Shown in pieces: positions 63,685-64,000 of a DNA stretch of 64,000 nt (position 1 is the first letter of the stretch; the number at the start of each line of letters is the position of its first letter). The stretch is from Thermogemmatispora tikiterensis (GTDB taxonomy: Bacteria > Chloroflexota > Ktedonobacteria > Ktedonobacterales > Ktedonobacteraceae). The notes below the pieces were generated by a model. It had not been told where the DNA came from and did no database searches. It saw nothing but the letters and a program-made list of their open reading frames with translations. Where the stretch lies: NCBI RefSeq assembly GCF_003268475.1, contig NZ_MCIF01000002.1:5338100-5402099 (forward strand), read 5' to 3'. The position numbers were made by a program, and so were the translations under genes.

Positions 63685-64000
63685 ATGGGTATTGCTGCAC
63701 TGGTTGGTACGCCGATTAAGCGGCGCGAAGATCCCCGTCTGATCACTGGTCAGGCGACCTATGTCGACGATCTCAAGCTCCCCGGCATGCTCTATATGGC
63801 CGTCTTGCGCAGTCCCTACGGCCACGCCCGTATTCGCAGCATCAATACGGAGGCGGCCAAACAGGCGCCGGGCGTGGTAGCGGTCTATACGGCTCAGGAC
63901 CTCAAGGGGGTAGTTGGTAATATCCCGGTGGCGGCCCCGTTGCCTCCGCACATCACGAATGGCATGGGCCGGCGCGGGCCGCTGGCTGAGGGGAAGGTCC
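63685..64000 (+). CDS. N-terminus of a CoxL/XDH-type molybdopterin-binding subunit (truncated by the window edge)
   Basis: The first 105 residues are visible: 'LVGTPIKRREDPRLITGQATYVDDLKLPGMLYMAVLRSPYGHARI' is the classic start of the large subunit of xanthine-dehydrogenase/CO-dehydrogenase-family enzymes. The Moco-binding and active-site loops lie outside the window. RBS GAGGAGAAAGGAA precedes ATG 63685. The substrate cannot be decided; the CoxL-specific 'AYRCSFR' motif is not visible here. Confidence 0.92.
   Translation, partial: MGIAALVGTPIKRREDPRLITGQATYVDDLKLPGMLYMAVLRSPYGHARIRSINTEAAKQAPGVVAVYTAQDLKGVVGNIPVAAPLPPHITNGMGRRGPLAEGKV

Overview
The window looks like chromosomal DNA of a high-GC, probably thermophilic, heterotrophic bacterium. 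Gene content and style (type III-B CRISPR-Cas, PIG-V-like mannosyltransferase, several Ser/Thr kinases, Hsp20, ETF with a membrane Fe-S oxidoreductase, a CO-dehydrogenase/xanthine-dehydrogenase-type molybdoenzyme, no sporulation or pathogenicity genes) suggest a Ktedonobacteria-type Chloroflexota such as Thermogemmatispora. That assignment is inference from resemblance, not from a marker gene; there is no rRNA or tRNA here.

Layout. 1-2.1 kb: tail of an MFS transporter, a DoxX-like membrane protein and a small heat-shock protein. 2.2-6.9 kb: an etfB-etfA-Fe-S oxidoreductase operon with a clear promoter, followed by a solo omega-RNA-like element. 6.9-12.9 kb: a membrane-anchored protein, a copper ATPase with a CsoR-like operator, a DeoR-family regulator and a coiled-coil protein. 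13-20 kb: a frameshifted EamA transporter, a TauE/SafE transporter, an SDR, an MBL-fold hydrolase, a carboxylesterase and a U32-like protein. 21-28 kb: acetyl-CoA synthetase, a PQQ-like propeller lipoprotein, an NTF2-like protein and an aldehyde dehydrogenase.

28.1-36.5 kb holds a complete set of Cmr effector genes on the minus strand, in transcription order cmr1-cas10-cmr3-cmr4-cmr5-cmr6-cas6. The genes are tightly packed or overlapping except between cmr5 and cmr6, where a second copy of the omega-RNA-like element sits. The cmr6 reading frame behind it has no ATG, GTG or TTG start. No CRISPR array, cas1/cas2 or CARF effector lies in the window.

36.8-43.5 kb: a Na+/phosphate symporter preceded by four 11-bp Pho-box-like repeats, then two polytopic glycosyltransferases and a DedA protein. 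43.7-53.2 kb: a signalling block with a frameshifted pseudokinase-FHA gene, a NUDIX hydrolase, TsaC/Sua5, two paralogous membrane Ser/Thr kinases and a metallophosphoesterase. 53.6-62.2 kb, all minus strand: a PucR-family regulator, a 39-residue basic protein, a TPR protein, MiaB, an unusual DnaJ-C-like/transmembrane/sugar-hydrolase-like fusion, a membrane protein and nicotinate phosphoribosyltransferase. The right edge starts a molybdenum hydroxylase operon (coxS-like gene, then the N-terminus of a coxL-like gene) behind a long, hairpin-rich leader.

Most intergenic regions carry recognisable -35/-10 promoters (TTGACA / TATAAT-like, 17-18 bp spacing) and G+C-rich hairpins between gene ends. 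The points most worth checking are the paired tnpB-less omega-RNA-like elements, the cmr6 start behind one of them, the Pho-box repeats, the two homopolymer frameshifts and the DnaJ-C-like fusion protein.
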